From Chloroflexota bacterium (GTDB taxonomy: Bacteria > Chloroflexota > Anaerolineae > UBA4142), in assembly GCA_016208315.1 (NCBI GenBank), contig JACQYF010000061.1, forward strand, positions 42,684 through 106,683: a stretch of 64,000 nucleotides of DNA, in the 5' to 3' direction. The notes beneath the pieces were generated by a model, which did not search any database, was not told the origin of the DNA, and worked only from the letters and a program-made list of their open reading frames with translations. Numbering within the stretch: position 1 is the first letter of the stretch; each line of letters begins with the position of its first letter. Shown in pieces: positions 8,608 to 16,748 of the stretch. The translations under genes were made by a program, and so were the position numbers.

Positions 8608-9600
8608 ATGGATAACATTCAGCAGCGCATCGTCGAGATCGCGCAGCAGATTCCCGAATACGTCGGGTATCAGGCGAAGGAGCGGCGGCGCGACGCGGAC
8701 AAGCTCGTGCGGCGGCAACTGGCCGCCAAGTACGACGCGCCGCACACGCGGCTCAGGCGCATCGCGCGCCAAGCCCCGCTCGAACACATTACCGAAATCG
8801 AAAACCTCGACCAGAAATTGCTGCGACTGATCGCGCGCTTGCAGACCGCCCCGGGCGGTTACGCCGGCTGGTTCGACGCGGGGCAAATCGTCGAGGGCGA
8901 TCTCGATCAGCTTACGCAGTTTGACGCGTCGCTCGCGGACGGGGTCGCGGCGTTGACCACCGCGATGGACAAGGTCGCGGGCGCGTTGAAAACCAAAGTG
9001 GGCGTGGAAGACGCCATCGGCGAGTGCGCTGATTTGCTGGACAAACTGAACGCGCAATTCGACCAGCGCGAGCAGTTTCTCTCGATGGGGAAAAAGCCCT
9101 CGCTCGAGCCGCCGCCGTCGCCGCTGGACGCGCTCAAGGCGAAGCAGGCGCCGCCCGCCGAACTCGTCGCGCTGGGCAATCTCAAGTTGCGCGACGCCGT
9201 TTCGTTCGGCGGAACTGATTATCTGGTCGCCGGGAAACTTGTCTATTCGATCTCCGGCGGGCCGTTTTGGGCTTTGATGCTCCAGGACGGTGGACAGAAA
9301 CGCTGGCTGCGCGTCGGCCCGGGCAATGAACTGGCGGTGTGCGACGAGATCGTGCTCGACGTACGCTCGCCGCTACCCGACACGCTGGAATACGACGGCC
9401 AATCCTTCGTGCGCGGCGATGCGGGCAGCGCGAACGTCAGCGTCGAGGGCGCGGGGGGAACGAAACGCGGCTCGGCAAATTACGCGCGTTACCGCAGCGA
9501 CGCAGGCAGCCACCTGTGGGTCGAGGATTTTGGAAGCGAGACCCGCACAATGGCGGGCCAAGCAGTTGATGCCAGTGAACTACGAGTTTACCGGCGATAA
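8608..9600 (+). CDS. Coiled-coil protein with C-terminal DUF4178-like domain
   Basis: A 330-residue soluble protein. Residues 1-150 are mainly charged helices (QQRIVEIAQQIPEYVGYQAKERRR). After a proline-rich linker, residues about 190-330 show a DUF4178-like beta domain (LRDAVSFGGTDYLVAGKLVY...GPFWALMLQDGGQKRWLRV...HLWVEDFG). DUF4178 genes are commonly found with pspA and SPFH genes, as here, and are thought to act in membrane-stress or conflict systems. The start follows GGAGGTG by about 12 bp. A long palindrome separates it from pspA. The domain call is from sequence pattern only. Confidence 0.72.
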   Translation: MDNIQQRIVEIAQQIPEYVGYQAKERRRDADKLVRRQLAAKYDAPHTRLRRIARQAPLEHITEIENLDQKLLRLIARLQTAPGGYAGWFDAGQIVEGDLDQLTQFDASLADGVAALTTAMDKVAGALKTKVGVEDAIGECADLLDKLNAQFDQREQFLSMGKKPSLEPPPSPLDALKAKQAPPAELVALGNLKLRDAVSFGGTDYLVAGKLVYSISGGPFWALMLQDGGQKRWLRVGPGNELAVCDEIVLDVRSPLPDTLEYDGQSFVRGDAGSANVSVEGAGGTKRGSANYARYRSDAGSHLWVEDFGSETRTMAGQAVDASELRVYRR

Positions 9601-9610
9601 ACCAATTACC

Positions 9611-9656
9611 AATTACCAATTACTAGTTGCCAGCTGGCAACTAGTAATTGGTAATT
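9611..9656. repeat. Perfect 46-bp palindrome before pspA
   Basis: Twenty-three-base arms meet with no loop at 9633/9634 (centre CAGCTG). The left arm begins AATTACCAATTACTAG. It ends 2 bp before the pspA ribosome site, so a cruciform or mRNA hairpin here could affect pspA translation. Confidence 0.9.
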
Positions 9657-9668
9657 CAGGAGGACACA

Positions 9669-10328
9669 ATGGGTATCCTTGATCGTATGAGCCAAGTCTT
9701 GCGCGCGAACATCAACGACCTGTTGAACCACGCGGAGGACCCCGAGAAAATGCTCAACCAGATTTTGCGCGATATGGAGGACTCGCTGCGCCAGGGCCAG
9801 GCCCAGGTCGCCGAGCAGATCGCGCAGGAAAAAATGATCCAGACCGACCTCGACATCGCGCGGCGGAACGTGGACGAGTGGGGCAAGAAAGCCGAATTGG
9901 CCGTGACGAAAGGGATGGACGATCTGGCCCGCGAAGCGCTGCGCCGCCAGGACGATTATGAGGCCCAGACCGACATCTACGAGAAACAGCTCGAGGTCCA
10001 GCGCAAGGCGGTTCAAAAGCTCAAGACCGATCTTGCCGCGCTGGAAGCGAAATACGACGAGGCGCGCCGCAGCAAAGAGGCGTTGATCGCGCGCGCCAAA
10101 CGCGCCACCGCGCAGCAGCAAATGTCGTCGGCGGCCGGCAAATTGTCGGCAGTGGATTATTCGTCCGACCTCGCCAACATGGAGCGCCGGATCCAGGAGC
10201 AGGAGGCGCGCGCCGCCGCGTCCGAAGAAATGAAAAAGGACTCGGTAGACGAACAGTTCCGCAAGCTGGACACGGACGATGACGTTGACCAAAAGCTCGC
10301 CGCGTTGAAGCAGAAGCTAGGGAAATAG
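9669..10328 (+). CDS. pspA: PspA/IM30 family phage-shock protein
   Basis: ESCRT-III-like peripheral membrane protein that assembles on damaged inner membrane and limits ion leakage. The 219-residue product begins MGILDRMSQVLRANINDLL, the amphipathic membrane-binding helix, followed by continuous coiled coil (EDPEKMLNQILRDMEDSL through MKKDSVDEQFRKLDTDDDVDQKL). The ATG at 9669 has AGGAGG at 5 bp. It is followed after 9 bp by the SPFH gene. PspA next to a zinc-ribbon SPFH protein is a known arrangement in Gram-positive and Chloroflexota genomes. Confidence 0.93.
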   Translation: MGILDRMSQVLRANINDLLNHAEDPEKMLNQILRDMEDSLRQGQAQVAEQIAQEKMIQTDLDIARRNVDEWGKKAELAVTKGMDDLAREALRRQDDYEAQTDIYEKQLEVQRKAVQKLKTDLAALEAKYDEARRSKEALIARAKRATAQQQMSSAAGKLSAVDYSSDLANMERRIQEQEARAAASEEMKKDSVDEQFRKLDTDDDVDQKLAALKQKLGK

Positions 10329-10337
10329 GAGACCAGC

Positions 10338-11384
10338 ATGCCACGCATCATTGATGTCGTACAGTTTCTCGACGATACCGGGAATGAGATCGTCCATCGC
10401 GAGCCGGAAGGCGGACCGGGCGATTTTCGGCTGGGGTCGCAAGTCATCGTGCGCGAGAGCCAGACGGCGGTCTTTTTCCGCGACGGCAAGGCGCTCGACG
10501 TGCTCGGCCCCGGGCGGCACACGATCACGACCGCCAATATCCCGGTCCTCGCCAGCATCATCGGGTTGGCGACGATGGGCAAATCGCCGTTTCCCGCCGA
10601 GGTCGTGTTCGTCAACATGCGCGAGTTTCTCGATCAAAAGTGGGGGACGCCAGAACCCATCGTCTTTCGCGATAGCGAGTTGGGGATGGTACGCCTGCGC
10701 GGGTTCGGCACGTCGGCGTTCCAGGTCAAAGACCCGTCGTTGTTCGTCAACGGCATCGTCGGCCAGCAGGGCATCTACACGTCGAGTGTGCTGCAAAACT
10801 ATTTGCGCGGCATAATCGTCACCAAATTGACCGACCTGCTGGGCGAGCAAAGGAAATCGGTGCTGGATTTGCCGTCGCTCTATAACGAAATCGGCGCGGC
10901 GACCAAAGCGCAGCTCGCCGACGATTTCGCGCGAATGGGCCTCAACCTCAAGGCGCTCTATGTGAACGCGATCACGCCGACCGAGGACACGGCCCGCGCG
11001 ATTGACGAGCGCGCGTCCATGGGCGCCCTCGGCGACATGGACAAGTACCTCAAGTTCAAGGCCGCGCGCGCGATGGGCGATGCCGCCAATCAACCGGGCG
11101 GCGCGAGCGGCGCGATGGAAACGGGCATGGGCTTGGGCGCGGGCGCGGGGCTGGGCGCGGCGATGGCCGGGATGATGTCGCAGGCGTTCCAGTCGCAAGG
11201 AAGCGCGAAACCCGCGGCGGCGATGACCCGCTGTCCGAACTGCGACACCGAGAATCCGGCCAACTCGAAATTCTGCAACAACTGCGGCACCAAGCTGACC
11301 GGCTCGGTCAAATGCCCCACCTGCGGCACCGAAAATCCACCGGGCGCGAAATTTTGCAGCAACGACGGGACGAAACTGGCGTAG
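10338..11384 (+). CDS. SPFH/Band-7 domain protein with two C-terminal zinc ribbons
   Basis: A 348-residue protein of the YdjI-like SPFH group that forms membrane-associated scaffolds. Residues about 20-220 are the SPFH domain (VIVRESQTAVFFRDGKALDVLGPGRHTI...FGTSAFQVKDPSLFVNGIVG). A Gly/Ala/Met-rich linker follows at about 250-290. Ribbon one has CPNCDTENPANSKFCNNCG. Ribbon two has CPTCGTENPPGAKFCSNDG, so its fourth cysteine is replaced by Asp and metal binding is doubtful. It is the last gene before the 11484 terminator and is spaced 9 bp from pspA, so it probably acts with PspA at the membrane. Confidence 0.91.
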   Translation: MPRIIDVVQFLDDTGNEIVHREPEGGPGDFRLGSQVIVRESQTAVFFRDGKALDVLGPGRHTITTANIPVLASIIGLATMGKSPFPAEVVFVNMREFLDQKWGTPEPIVFRDSELGMVRLRGFGTSAFQVKDPSLFVNGIVGQQGIYTSSVLQNYLRGIIVTKLTDLLGEQRKSVLDLPSLYNEIGAATKAQLADDFARMGLNLKALYVNAITPTEDTARAIDERASMGALGDMDKYLKFKAARAMGDAANQPGGASGAMETGMGLGAGAGLGAAMAGMMSQAFQSQGSAKPAAAMTRCPNCDTENPANSKFCNNCGTKLTGSVKCPTCGTENPPGAKFCSNDGTKLA

Positions 11385-11483
11385 ACAAACAGGGAAATTG
11401 AAAGTCCAAGCGTCAGTCTCCGCTTCGCTCCGAGCACTCGCTAGAATGACCGTTCTTGATTTCCAGTGCAATCGGCGTAAAAT

Positions 11484-11518
11484 AAGCCCTGTAGTGAAAT
11501 TTGACTACAGGGCTTTTT
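11484..11518 (+). terminator. Rho-independent terminator of the envelope-stress operon
   Basis: Twelve-base perfect arms AAGCCCTGTAGT/ACTACAGGGCTT with an 8-base loop, running into TTTTT. A promoter-like TTGATT-16-TAAAAT (11456-11483) directly precedes it and could only give a very short RNA. Confidence 0.92.
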
Positions 11519-11558
11519 CGCAAGGTCGCTCGCCTAACCAGACAAGGAGAGAAACAGA

Positions 11559-11774
11559 GTGATCGCAAGTGAAAATGAACTTCGGGTGACACAAGAGCGA
11601 ATCATGAAATTCCAACAGTGGCTGGCGAATTTTCGTCGCACTGCGCAGCCAGAAGAGTTCACTGCGCTTTCCAGCAGCTATCGCTTGGAGATAGAGCGCA
11701 TGCAGGCAGAGGTTCTGGATTACTTACTCCGACCGCTACTCATTGACGAGGAAAAACAGCCCGAAGCCGCATAG
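11559..11774 (+). CDS. Small helical hypothetical protein
   Basis: A 71-residue protein, wholly helical and charged (ELRVTQERIMKFQQWLANFRR...SYRLEIERMQAEVLDYLLRP). It starts at GTG 11559 after AAGGAGAG. Its first half resembles the N-terminal helix found ahead of the helix-turn-helix in some HigA-like antitoxins, but no DNA-binding domain follows, so it may be a remnant or a stand-alone partner. It lies between the terminator and the glycerophosphodiesterase gene, 31 bp before the latter's ATG. Function unknown. Confidence 0.62.
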   Translation: MIASENELRVTQERIMKFQQWLANFRRTAQPEEFTALSSSYRLEIERMQAEVLDYLLRPLLIDEEKQPEAA

Positions 11775-11805
11775 ACACGAGATGCAGCATAGCATCGAGG
11801 AGACT

Positions 11806-12540
11806 ATGAAACCACTGGTTCTCGCGCATCGCGGCGCGAGCGCAGTCGCGCCGGAAAATACGCTCACCGCATTTGATTGCGCGTTTGAGATGGGCGCCGA
11901 CGGCATCGAGCTGGACGTCACGCTGACGAAGGACGGCATCCCGGTCGTCATTCACGACGACAACGTGGACCGGACGACAAACGGGCACGGACCGATCAAG
12001 CAGATGACGCTCGCCGAGGTCAAGACGCTCGACGCCGGTTCGTGGTTCGATACAAGATTTCGCGGCGCGCAGATTCCCACGCTGGCCCAAGTGCTCGAGG
12101 CGGTGCGCGGGCACGGCATCGTCAATATCGAATTGAAAAGCGTGACGTTGAAAAGCGACGGGTTGGAGCAGGTCGTCGCCAAAGTCGTTGAACAGGCGGG
12201 GATGCGCGATCGGGTCATCATCTCGTCTTTCAACCCGTTCGCCCTGAACCGGATGGCGAATTGCAGTCCGCGCTTGCCGCGCGGTTTGTTGTACGCGGAC
12301 AACCTGCCCATCTATTTGCGGCGCGCGTGGCTGCGTCCCATCGCGCATCCCCGCGCGCTGCACCCCAAGTATACCATGGTTACACCCAAACTCGTCAATT
12401 GGGCCAAGAGCAAAGGGTACGCGGTCAACACCTGGACCGTGGACGATCCCGAAGAGATGCGGCGACTCATCGGTCTGGGCGTCAACGCGATCATGACGAA
12501 CCGACCCGACCGGTTGAAACAGGTGCTGGAGAACTCTTAG
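11806..12540 (+). CDS. Glycerophosphodiester phosphodiesterase
   Basis: Hydrolyses glycerophosphodiesters to glycerol-3-phosphate and an alcohol, recycling lipid head groups. The 244-residue cytoplasmic TIM-barrel protein (no signal peptide, so UgpQ-like) carries LAHRGASAVAPENTLTAF with the catalytic His, GADGIELDVTLTKDG with metal-binding Glu/Asp, VVIHDD with the second catalytic His, and a C-terminal NTWTVDDPEEM. GAGGAG precedes the ATG at 11806; a longer frame overlaps the small gene upstream and lacks a ribosome site. Its stop overlaps the stop of the convergent downstream gene. Confidence 0.95.
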   Translation: MKPLVLAHRGASAVAPENTLTAFDCAFEMGADGIELDVTLTKDGIPVVIHDDNVDRTTNGHGPIKQMTLAEVKTLDAGSWFDTRFRGAQIPTLAQVLEAVRGHGIVNIELKSVTLKSDGLEQVVAKVVEQAGMRDRVIISSFNPFALNRMANCSPRLPRGLLYADNLPIYLRRAWLRPIAHPRALHPKYTMVTPKLVNWAKSKGYAVNTWTVDDPEEMRRLIGLGVNAIMTNRPDRLKQVLENS

Positions 12541-12917
12541 CCCCTCACCATCCCGAACATGACCACGCGCCGGCGAACCACACGAACCCGGCGCGTCCCC
12601 AGGTCGCTCGCCCAGTGCGCTTGCCCGTCCGGGACCTCCTGGCGATAGAACTCGTCCCTTTCTACGGTGACCGACAGCGGCGTAAACGTATGTTCCGGCG
12701 ACGGCAGGGCGCGGGCGATCGAAGGCGCCAGGCGTTCGGTCCATACGGCCAACGCTTGCTGCGACGAGAATTCTTCGCAAGCGCTGGGCACAAGCCGCGT
12801 TTCACCGTTTCGGATTTCATAGGTTGTCGGCGTCCGAATCACCAGACTGCGGTTCACCGGCACTGGGCCGGAATTGGACGGCCCGGTAGGCGATACGATT
12901 ATTTGTCTTGCCTCCAT
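12537..12917 (-). CDS. Hypothetical protein
   Basis: A 126-residue protein from an ATG at 12917 with AGGAG 7 bp upstream. The N-terminus is Pro/Ser/Val-rich (MEARQIIVSPTGPSNSGPVPV), followed by a beta-rich middle and the basic end RRVRVVRRRVVMFGMVRG. No domain recognised. The stop codon overlaps that of the glycerophosphodiesterase, so transcription converges. About 445 bp without a gene follows on the other side (12918-13362). The ribosome site and codon use favour a real gene, but there is no independent support. Confidence 0.58.
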   Translation of the reverse strand: MEARQIIVSPTGPSNSGPVPVNRSLVIRTPTTYEIRNGETRLVPSACEEFSSQQALAVWTERLAPSIARALPSPEHTFTPLSVTVERDEFYRQEVPDGQAHWASDLGTRRVRVVRRRVVMFGMVRG

Positions 12918-13048
12918 CTGATTCTCCTGTTTTTCAATATGAACACGGGACACTCTCCGCCCGTCTCTCCTATGAATTAACGACGCCCCCTGCCAAGTGA
13001 TACCCAACTTTAGGTGAGTAGGCCGTATCAACGGTGACTCGCCATCGT

Positions 13049-13054
13049 TATAAT
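13049..13054 (+). promoter_or_regulatory. -10 element of the exopolysaccharide locus
   Basis: TATAAT in a gene-free stretch, with no good -35 at 16-18 bp. Transcription would start near 13061 and read through the two hairpins at 13144 and 13291 into the kinase gene. The lack of a -35 suggests activator dependence. Confidence 0.55.
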
Positions 13055-13060
13055 GGACAG

Positions 13061-13180
13061 CGGATGTTGCGGCCCCGAAGAGAAATGCCGCAAGGTTTTG
13101 CGCGTGGCGAATTCATGGTAGGAGCAAGGCACGACGCCGGGGACGAGCCGATGAAATTCTATCAGCGGCTCGTTTTTTTA
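13061..13180 (+). ncRNA. Candidate leader RNA/attenuator of the exopolysaccharide operon
   Basis: About 120 nt between the TATAAT and the first terminator. It has a 5' hairpin TTGCGGC/GCCGCAA (13066-13092), a middle region with GGCG/CGCC pairing (13106-13138), then the terminator stem. Promoter, structured leader and terminator upstream of a biosynthetic operon is the usual riboswitch/attenuator plan. I could not match it to any riboswitch consensus I know. A stand-alone small RNA is the alternative. Confidence 0.42.
13144..13179 (+). terminator. Intrinsic terminator in the exopolysaccharide leader
   Basis: CGAGCCG (13144-13150) pairs with CGGCTCG (13166-13172), extended by GATGA/TATCA, and runs into seven T residues. 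It is about 180 bp upstream of the first gene, so it is likely conditional. Confidence 0.85.
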
Positions 13181-13290
13181 TGCGGGTCGAGCGGCTCAGG
13201 CAACGATTTTGAAACGGCAATCGTGCTATTGTAATGACGACTAGAATCCGGTGCCGTCATGTGCTCGACGGGACCGCATCGTCATTGCAG

Positions 13291-13330
13291 CGCACTATCC
13301 CGCCGAGCGGAATCAGTGCGTTTTGCTTTT
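13291..13330 (+). terminator. Second terminator-like hairpin before the kinase gene
   Basis: CGCACT/AGTGCG arms with an inner CCGC/GCGG stem, followed by TTTTGCTTTT. It ends 33 bp before the kinase ATG. A possible promoter TTGAAA-15-TGTAAT (13209-13235) between the two hairpins could give it its own transcript. Confidence 0.62.
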
Positions 13331-13362
13331 CAGGCGCCGGCGCCTGCGATAGGGGAGGAGGA

Positions 13363-14898
13363 ATGGACGCGAGGCAGTATGGGGCGGTCGTTTGGCGACG
13401 CAAGTGGGTGATCTTGACCACAACCACCATGGCCGTGTTGATCGCCCTGATCATTACGCTCTTGATGCCGATCAATTATACGGCGACGACGACGATTCGA
13501 ATCGCGACGACGACGATCGGCCCGGCGTTGGACCAGCGCGCCTTTGACATGTCCTATACGGACCGGCTGATGAACACCTACTCCAAATTGGCAAACAGCG
13601 GACCAATTTTGGCCCAGTTGATGCAAAAACTTAATCTGATCCAGCCGCCCGCCGTCCACGTGGACATTCCGGCGAATACCGAGTTGATGCGATTGTCGGT
13701 CGAGGGCGACGACTCAGCCGGGGCGGCCGTCGCGGCCAATACGCTCGCCCAACTTTTGATTGACGATTTCAAGGCCAGTTATTCGCAGATCGGCAAGGCC
13801 GCGGATCAGACGTTGAACGCCCAACTGAACCAAGCCAAAGGCGAAGTGGACCTGGCGCGCCGGACTTATGATGCCTTGCTCGTCCAGGTGCCGCCCAACC
13901 CGGAACGGATCAGCGCGGCCCGGACCACGTTGCAGGCCAGAGAAGATACCTACGACCGGTTACTCGCGCAGTATCAACAAGCCACGCTGCTCCAAGCCAC
14001 CCAAGCCAACACGATTTCGGTCGCCGATCCCGCGATTCCGCCGCTTTACCCATCAAAGCCGAATATCGCCCTCAATTTGGGGTTGGGCTTGCTCGTCGGG
14101 CTGATCGGAGGCGCCGGTCTGGCGTTTCTCTTTGAGAACCTGGACAGCACGCTGACGACGACGGAACAAATCGTCGAAACGATTCAAGCTACCCCGATTG
14201 GTTGGATACCTCAAGTGCGCGGGCGCGGCAGGAGCGTTTTCTTCTCGAGCCACACGCCCGAAGGCGAGGCGCTGGCGCGGCTGCGAACCAACATCGCGCA
14301 TCACGATCATTCCCTGCCGCCGACGCGGTTGCTCGTCACGAGCGCCGAATCCGGCGACGGCAAATCTACGATTGCCGCGAACCTGGCGCGCACGCTAGCG
14401 CAGGCGGGCCGCGGCGTCGTGCTCGTGGATGCTGACTTGCGGATGCCGGCCTTGCACCGGATCTTCAGCATCCCCAACGCGCGCGGTTTGAGTGACATCT
14501 TGCAGCGCCGAGCCACGCCCGACGACGTGATGCAGTATACGCGCGTGCCGGGCGTTTGGCTGATTCCGAGCGGGCCCGTGCCGGCCAATCCGGCGGAGCT
14601 GATCGGCTCGACGCAGATGCAGGCCCTGCTCGAACAACTCACCGTGCGCTTTGATACCGTGTTGCTCGATACCCCGCCGTTTCTGCCTGTGACGGATGCC
14701 GCGTTGCTTGCGCCGCAAGTGGATCAAGTCCTCCTCATCGTGGCGCGCGCACACTCGCGACGCGAGCCGGTCCGCGCGGCCTTTCAGCAATTGCAAGACC
14801 TTCAAACGCGATCCGTTGACGTGGTGGTCAACCACGCCGAGCCGGGCGAAGCGTACGGCTATTACGCCTACCGCGCGAGGGAAACGGATGAATCTTGA
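13363..14898 (+). CDS. Polysaccharide co-polymerase fused to BY-kinase (Wzz/CpsD type)
   Basis: Inner-membrane bacterial tyrosine kinase that sets polymer chain length. Of 511 residues, about 1-60 hold the first membrane helix (WVILTTTTMAVLIALIITLLMPI); the Wzz-like periplasmic coiled coil follows; the second helix is near 228-250. The kinase domain starts near residue 300: Walker A SAESGDGKSTIAANLA, Walker A' VLVDADLRMP, Walker B VLLDTPP. The C-terminus ends in a tyrosine cluster ([14 protein letters not shown]), the usual autophosphorylation tail. The ATG at 13363 follows GGAGGAG. It is the first gene of the locus and overlaps the sugar transferase by 11 bp. Confidence 0.95.
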   Translation: MDARQYGAVVWRRKWVILTTTTMAVLIALIITLLMPINYTATTTIRIATTTIGPALDQRAFDMSYTDRLMNTYSKLANSGPILAQLMQKLNLIQPPAVHVDIPANTELMRLSVEGDDSAGAAVAANTLAQLLIDDFKASYSQIGKAADQTLNAQLNQAKGEVDLARRTYDALLVQVPPNPERISAARTTLQAREDTYDRLLAQYQQATLLQATQANTISVADPAIPPLYPSKPNIALNLGLGLLVGLIGGAGLAFLFENLDSTLTTTEQIVETIQATPIGWIPQVRGRGRSVFFSSHTPEGEALARLRTNIAHHDHSLPPTRLLVTSAESGDGKSTIAANLARTLAQAGRGVVLVDADLRMPALHRIFSIPNARGLSDILQRRATPDDVMQYTRVPGVWLIPSGPVPANPAELIGSTQMQALLEQLTVRFDTVLLDTPPFLPVTDAALLAPQVDQVLLIVARAHSRREPVRAAFQQLQDLQTRSVDVVVNHAEPGEAYGYYAYRARETDES

Positions 14899-15610
14899 CA
14901 CGCTGATCTCGCGACCGGCCCAATCCTCCCCCTCGCTCGAAAACCGACGACTATATTTCGCGACCAAGCGCGGCTTGGATGTCTGCTTGGCCTGGCTGGC
15001 GCTCATCATTCTGTCGCCCGTGATGCTGCTCATCGCGATCTTCATCAAGCTCGATTCTCCCGGGCCGGTCTTGTTTCGCCAAAAACGCGTCGGAGCGCGA
15101 CTCGCCCGGGCCGGGGGCGCGCTGCGCTGGGACATTTGCCACTTTTACGTACTCAAGTTCCGCTCGATGGTCCACAACGCGGACGAATCGCTCCATCAGG
15201 CGCACGTCAAAGCGTTTGTTCACGGTCAGTTACCTTCCACGAACGGAGAACAAGCGCCGTTCAAACTGAACGACGATCCGCGCATCACCCGCGTGGGCCG
15301 CTGGTTGCGTACGAGCAGTCTGGACGAGCTGCCGCAGCTATTCAACGTGCTCCGCGGCGAGATGAGTCTGGTGGGCCCGCGTCCCGTACCAATCTACGAG
15401 ACGGCCAATTACGAGGTTTGGCATCGGGAACGGCTTTGCGCTTGGCCCGGCATCACCGGGTTGTGGCAAGTCATGGGACGGAGTAGATTGAGCTTTGACG
15501 AGATGGTTCGTCTCGACATCGAATATGCTCGCAGTCAGTCGTTGGCCCTGGATATCAAAATATTGTTTCTCACGATCCCAGCAGTTCTGAGCGGACGCGG
15601 CGCCGGGTGA
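14888..15610 (+). CDS. Initiating sugar transferase (undecaprenyl-phosphate phosphoglycosyl transferase)
   Basis: Starts repeat-unit assembly by moving a sugar-1-phosphate to undecaprenyl phosphate. This 240-residue monotopic PGT has a re-entrant membrane helix ([34 protein letters not shown], residues about 26-60), the catalytic Asp-Glu pair in [27 protein letters not shown], and the C-terminal [13 protein letters not shown]. Short form, without the N-terminal multi-helix part of WbaP/WcaJ. Translationally coupled to the upstream kinase by the 11-bp overlap. Confidence 0.95.
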   Translation: MNLDTLISRPAQSSPSLENRRLYFATKRGLDVCLAWLALIILSPVMLLIAIFIKLDSPGPVLFRQKRVGARLARAGGALRWDICHFYVLKFRSMVHNADESLHQAHVKAFVHGQLPSTNGEQAPFKLNDDPRITRVGRWLRTSSLDELPQLFNVLRGEMSLVGPRPVPIYETANYEVWHRERLCAWPGITGLWQVMGRSRLSFDEMVRLDIEYARSQSLALDIKILFLTIPAVLSGRGAG

Positions 15611-15644
15611 GTTGGAAATGGATGCAGGAGAGAAACGAGTAACC

Positions 15645-16748
15645 ATGAGGGATCAAATCGGAATGGCTGTTTTGGGTTGCGGTTACTGGGGTATCAATCA
15701 TGTCCGCGTGCTATCGGAACTGCCCCAGGCGCGCATTCAAGTCGTCTGCGACACGCGCCCGGAACGGCTGGATGAAGTTGGACGCCGCTTCCCCACGATT
15801 CGCTTGACGACCCAACTCGAAGAGGCGCTTAACACACCAGACGTAGACGCGGTCGTCATCTCCACGCCCGCGACCACCCATTATGCCCTCGCGCTCCGCT
15901 GCCTCAACGCGGGCAAGCATGTCTTGGTCGAAAAGCCGATCAGCAAGACGGTCCTTGAGGCCGAAGATTTGACGCGCCGGGCCGAAGCGCGCGGGCTGGT
16001 GCTGATGGTCGGACACACCTTTCTTTACAACCCCGCGGTCCGCACCATCAAGGATTACATCCAGCGCGGCGAAGTGGGACGCGTCTATTTCGTCTATGCG
16101 CGGCGCACCAATATGGGGCCGATCCGCCACGACGTCAATGCGCTCTGGGATTTGGCGCCGCACGACATCTCGATCTTTAACTATTTGCTGGGCGGCAAAC
16201 CCGAGTGGGTCAGCGCGGTCGGCGCCAAAGTGCTGCGGAACGGCCGCGAGGATGTTGGGTTCATCTCCCTGGGCTATCCGTCCAATGTCGTCGGGCACAT
16301 TCAAGTCAGTTGGGCCGACGCCTACAAAGTGCGCGAGGTTGTCGTCGTCGGCAGCGACCGGCGCATCGTGTTCAACGATTTCCATCCGGTGGAGCGCGTT
16401 CGCGTTTTCGAGAAAGGCGTCGCCCCGGTCGAAGAGGCAACCAGTTTTGACGAATACCAGCTCCGTATCCGCGATGGCGATATTGTCAGCCCTGCCATCG
16501 AGACGAGCGAACCGCTCAAGAACCAATGCCTGCACTTTGTCGAATGTGTTCGCGACGGCAAGCGCCCGCTGACCGACGGCTGGGCCGGGCGCGATGTAGT
16601 GCAGGTCATGGAGGCCATTGATCGCTCGGTCGAGCGCCGCGGGGCGCCCTTGGAGGTTGCCCACGAGATACAACCCGCGCAGGAGAAACCGTATGTCGCG
16701 CCACGCGGCAAGGTGATTGACAAGCGGATAAATACAGTAATGCCATGA
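15645..16748 (+). CDS. Gfo/Idh/MocA NAD-dependent sugar dehydrogenase
   Basis: A 367-residue oxidoreductase. N-terminal Rossmann motif VLGCGYWGINHVR, the family lysine in VLVEKPISKT, and the conserved ALWDLAPHDISIFNYLLG in the C-terminal substrate domain are present. Within the locus it probably oxidises a nucleotide sugar, as WlbA/WbpB do at C3 of UDP-GlcNAcA. The start is uncertain: ATG 15645 is closest to the Rossmann fold, ATG 15618 is also in frame. It overlaps the next gene by ATGA. A hexapeptide acetyltransferase of the WlbB type is at the end of the locus, which supports an aminosugar role. Confidence 0.87.
   Translation: MRDQIGMAVLGCGYWGINHVRVLSELPQARIQVVCDTRPERLDEVGRRFPTIRLTTQLEEALNTPDVDAVVISTPATTHYALALRCLNAGKHVLVEKPISKTVLEAEDLTRRAEARGLVLMVGHTFLYNPAVRTIKDYIQRGEVGRVYFVYARRTNMGPIRHDVNALWDLAPHDISIFNYLLGGKPEWVSAVGAKVLRNGREDVGFISLGYPSNVVGHIQVSWADAYKVREVVVVGSDRRIVFNDFHPVERVRVFEKGVAPVEEATSFDEYQLRIRDGDIVSPAIETSEPLKNQCLHFVECVRDGKRPLTDGWAGRDVVQVMEAIDRSVERRGAPLEVAHEIQPAQEKPYVAPRGKVIDKRINTVMP

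Noticed and set aside
10317..11471. 384-codon minus-strand frame opposite the SPFH gene
   Set aside because: Arg-rich shadow translation; it would cross the pspA boundary and has no start signal.
11456..11483. TTGATT-16-TAAAAT promoter for the 71-residue gene
   Set aside because: A strong terminator hairpin begins immediately after it, so it would give only a short RNA; likely fortuitous.
13061..13180. Match to known riboswitch classes (cobalamin, c-di-GMP, TPP, fluoride, guanidine, glutamine, SRP RNA)
   Set aside because: None of the conserved core sequences that I remember for these classes is present; I left the class open.
13034..13234. 66-codon frame inside the exopolysaccharide leader
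   Set aside because: Its start precedes the predicted transcript start, it lacks a ribosome site, and it runs through a strong terminator hairpin.
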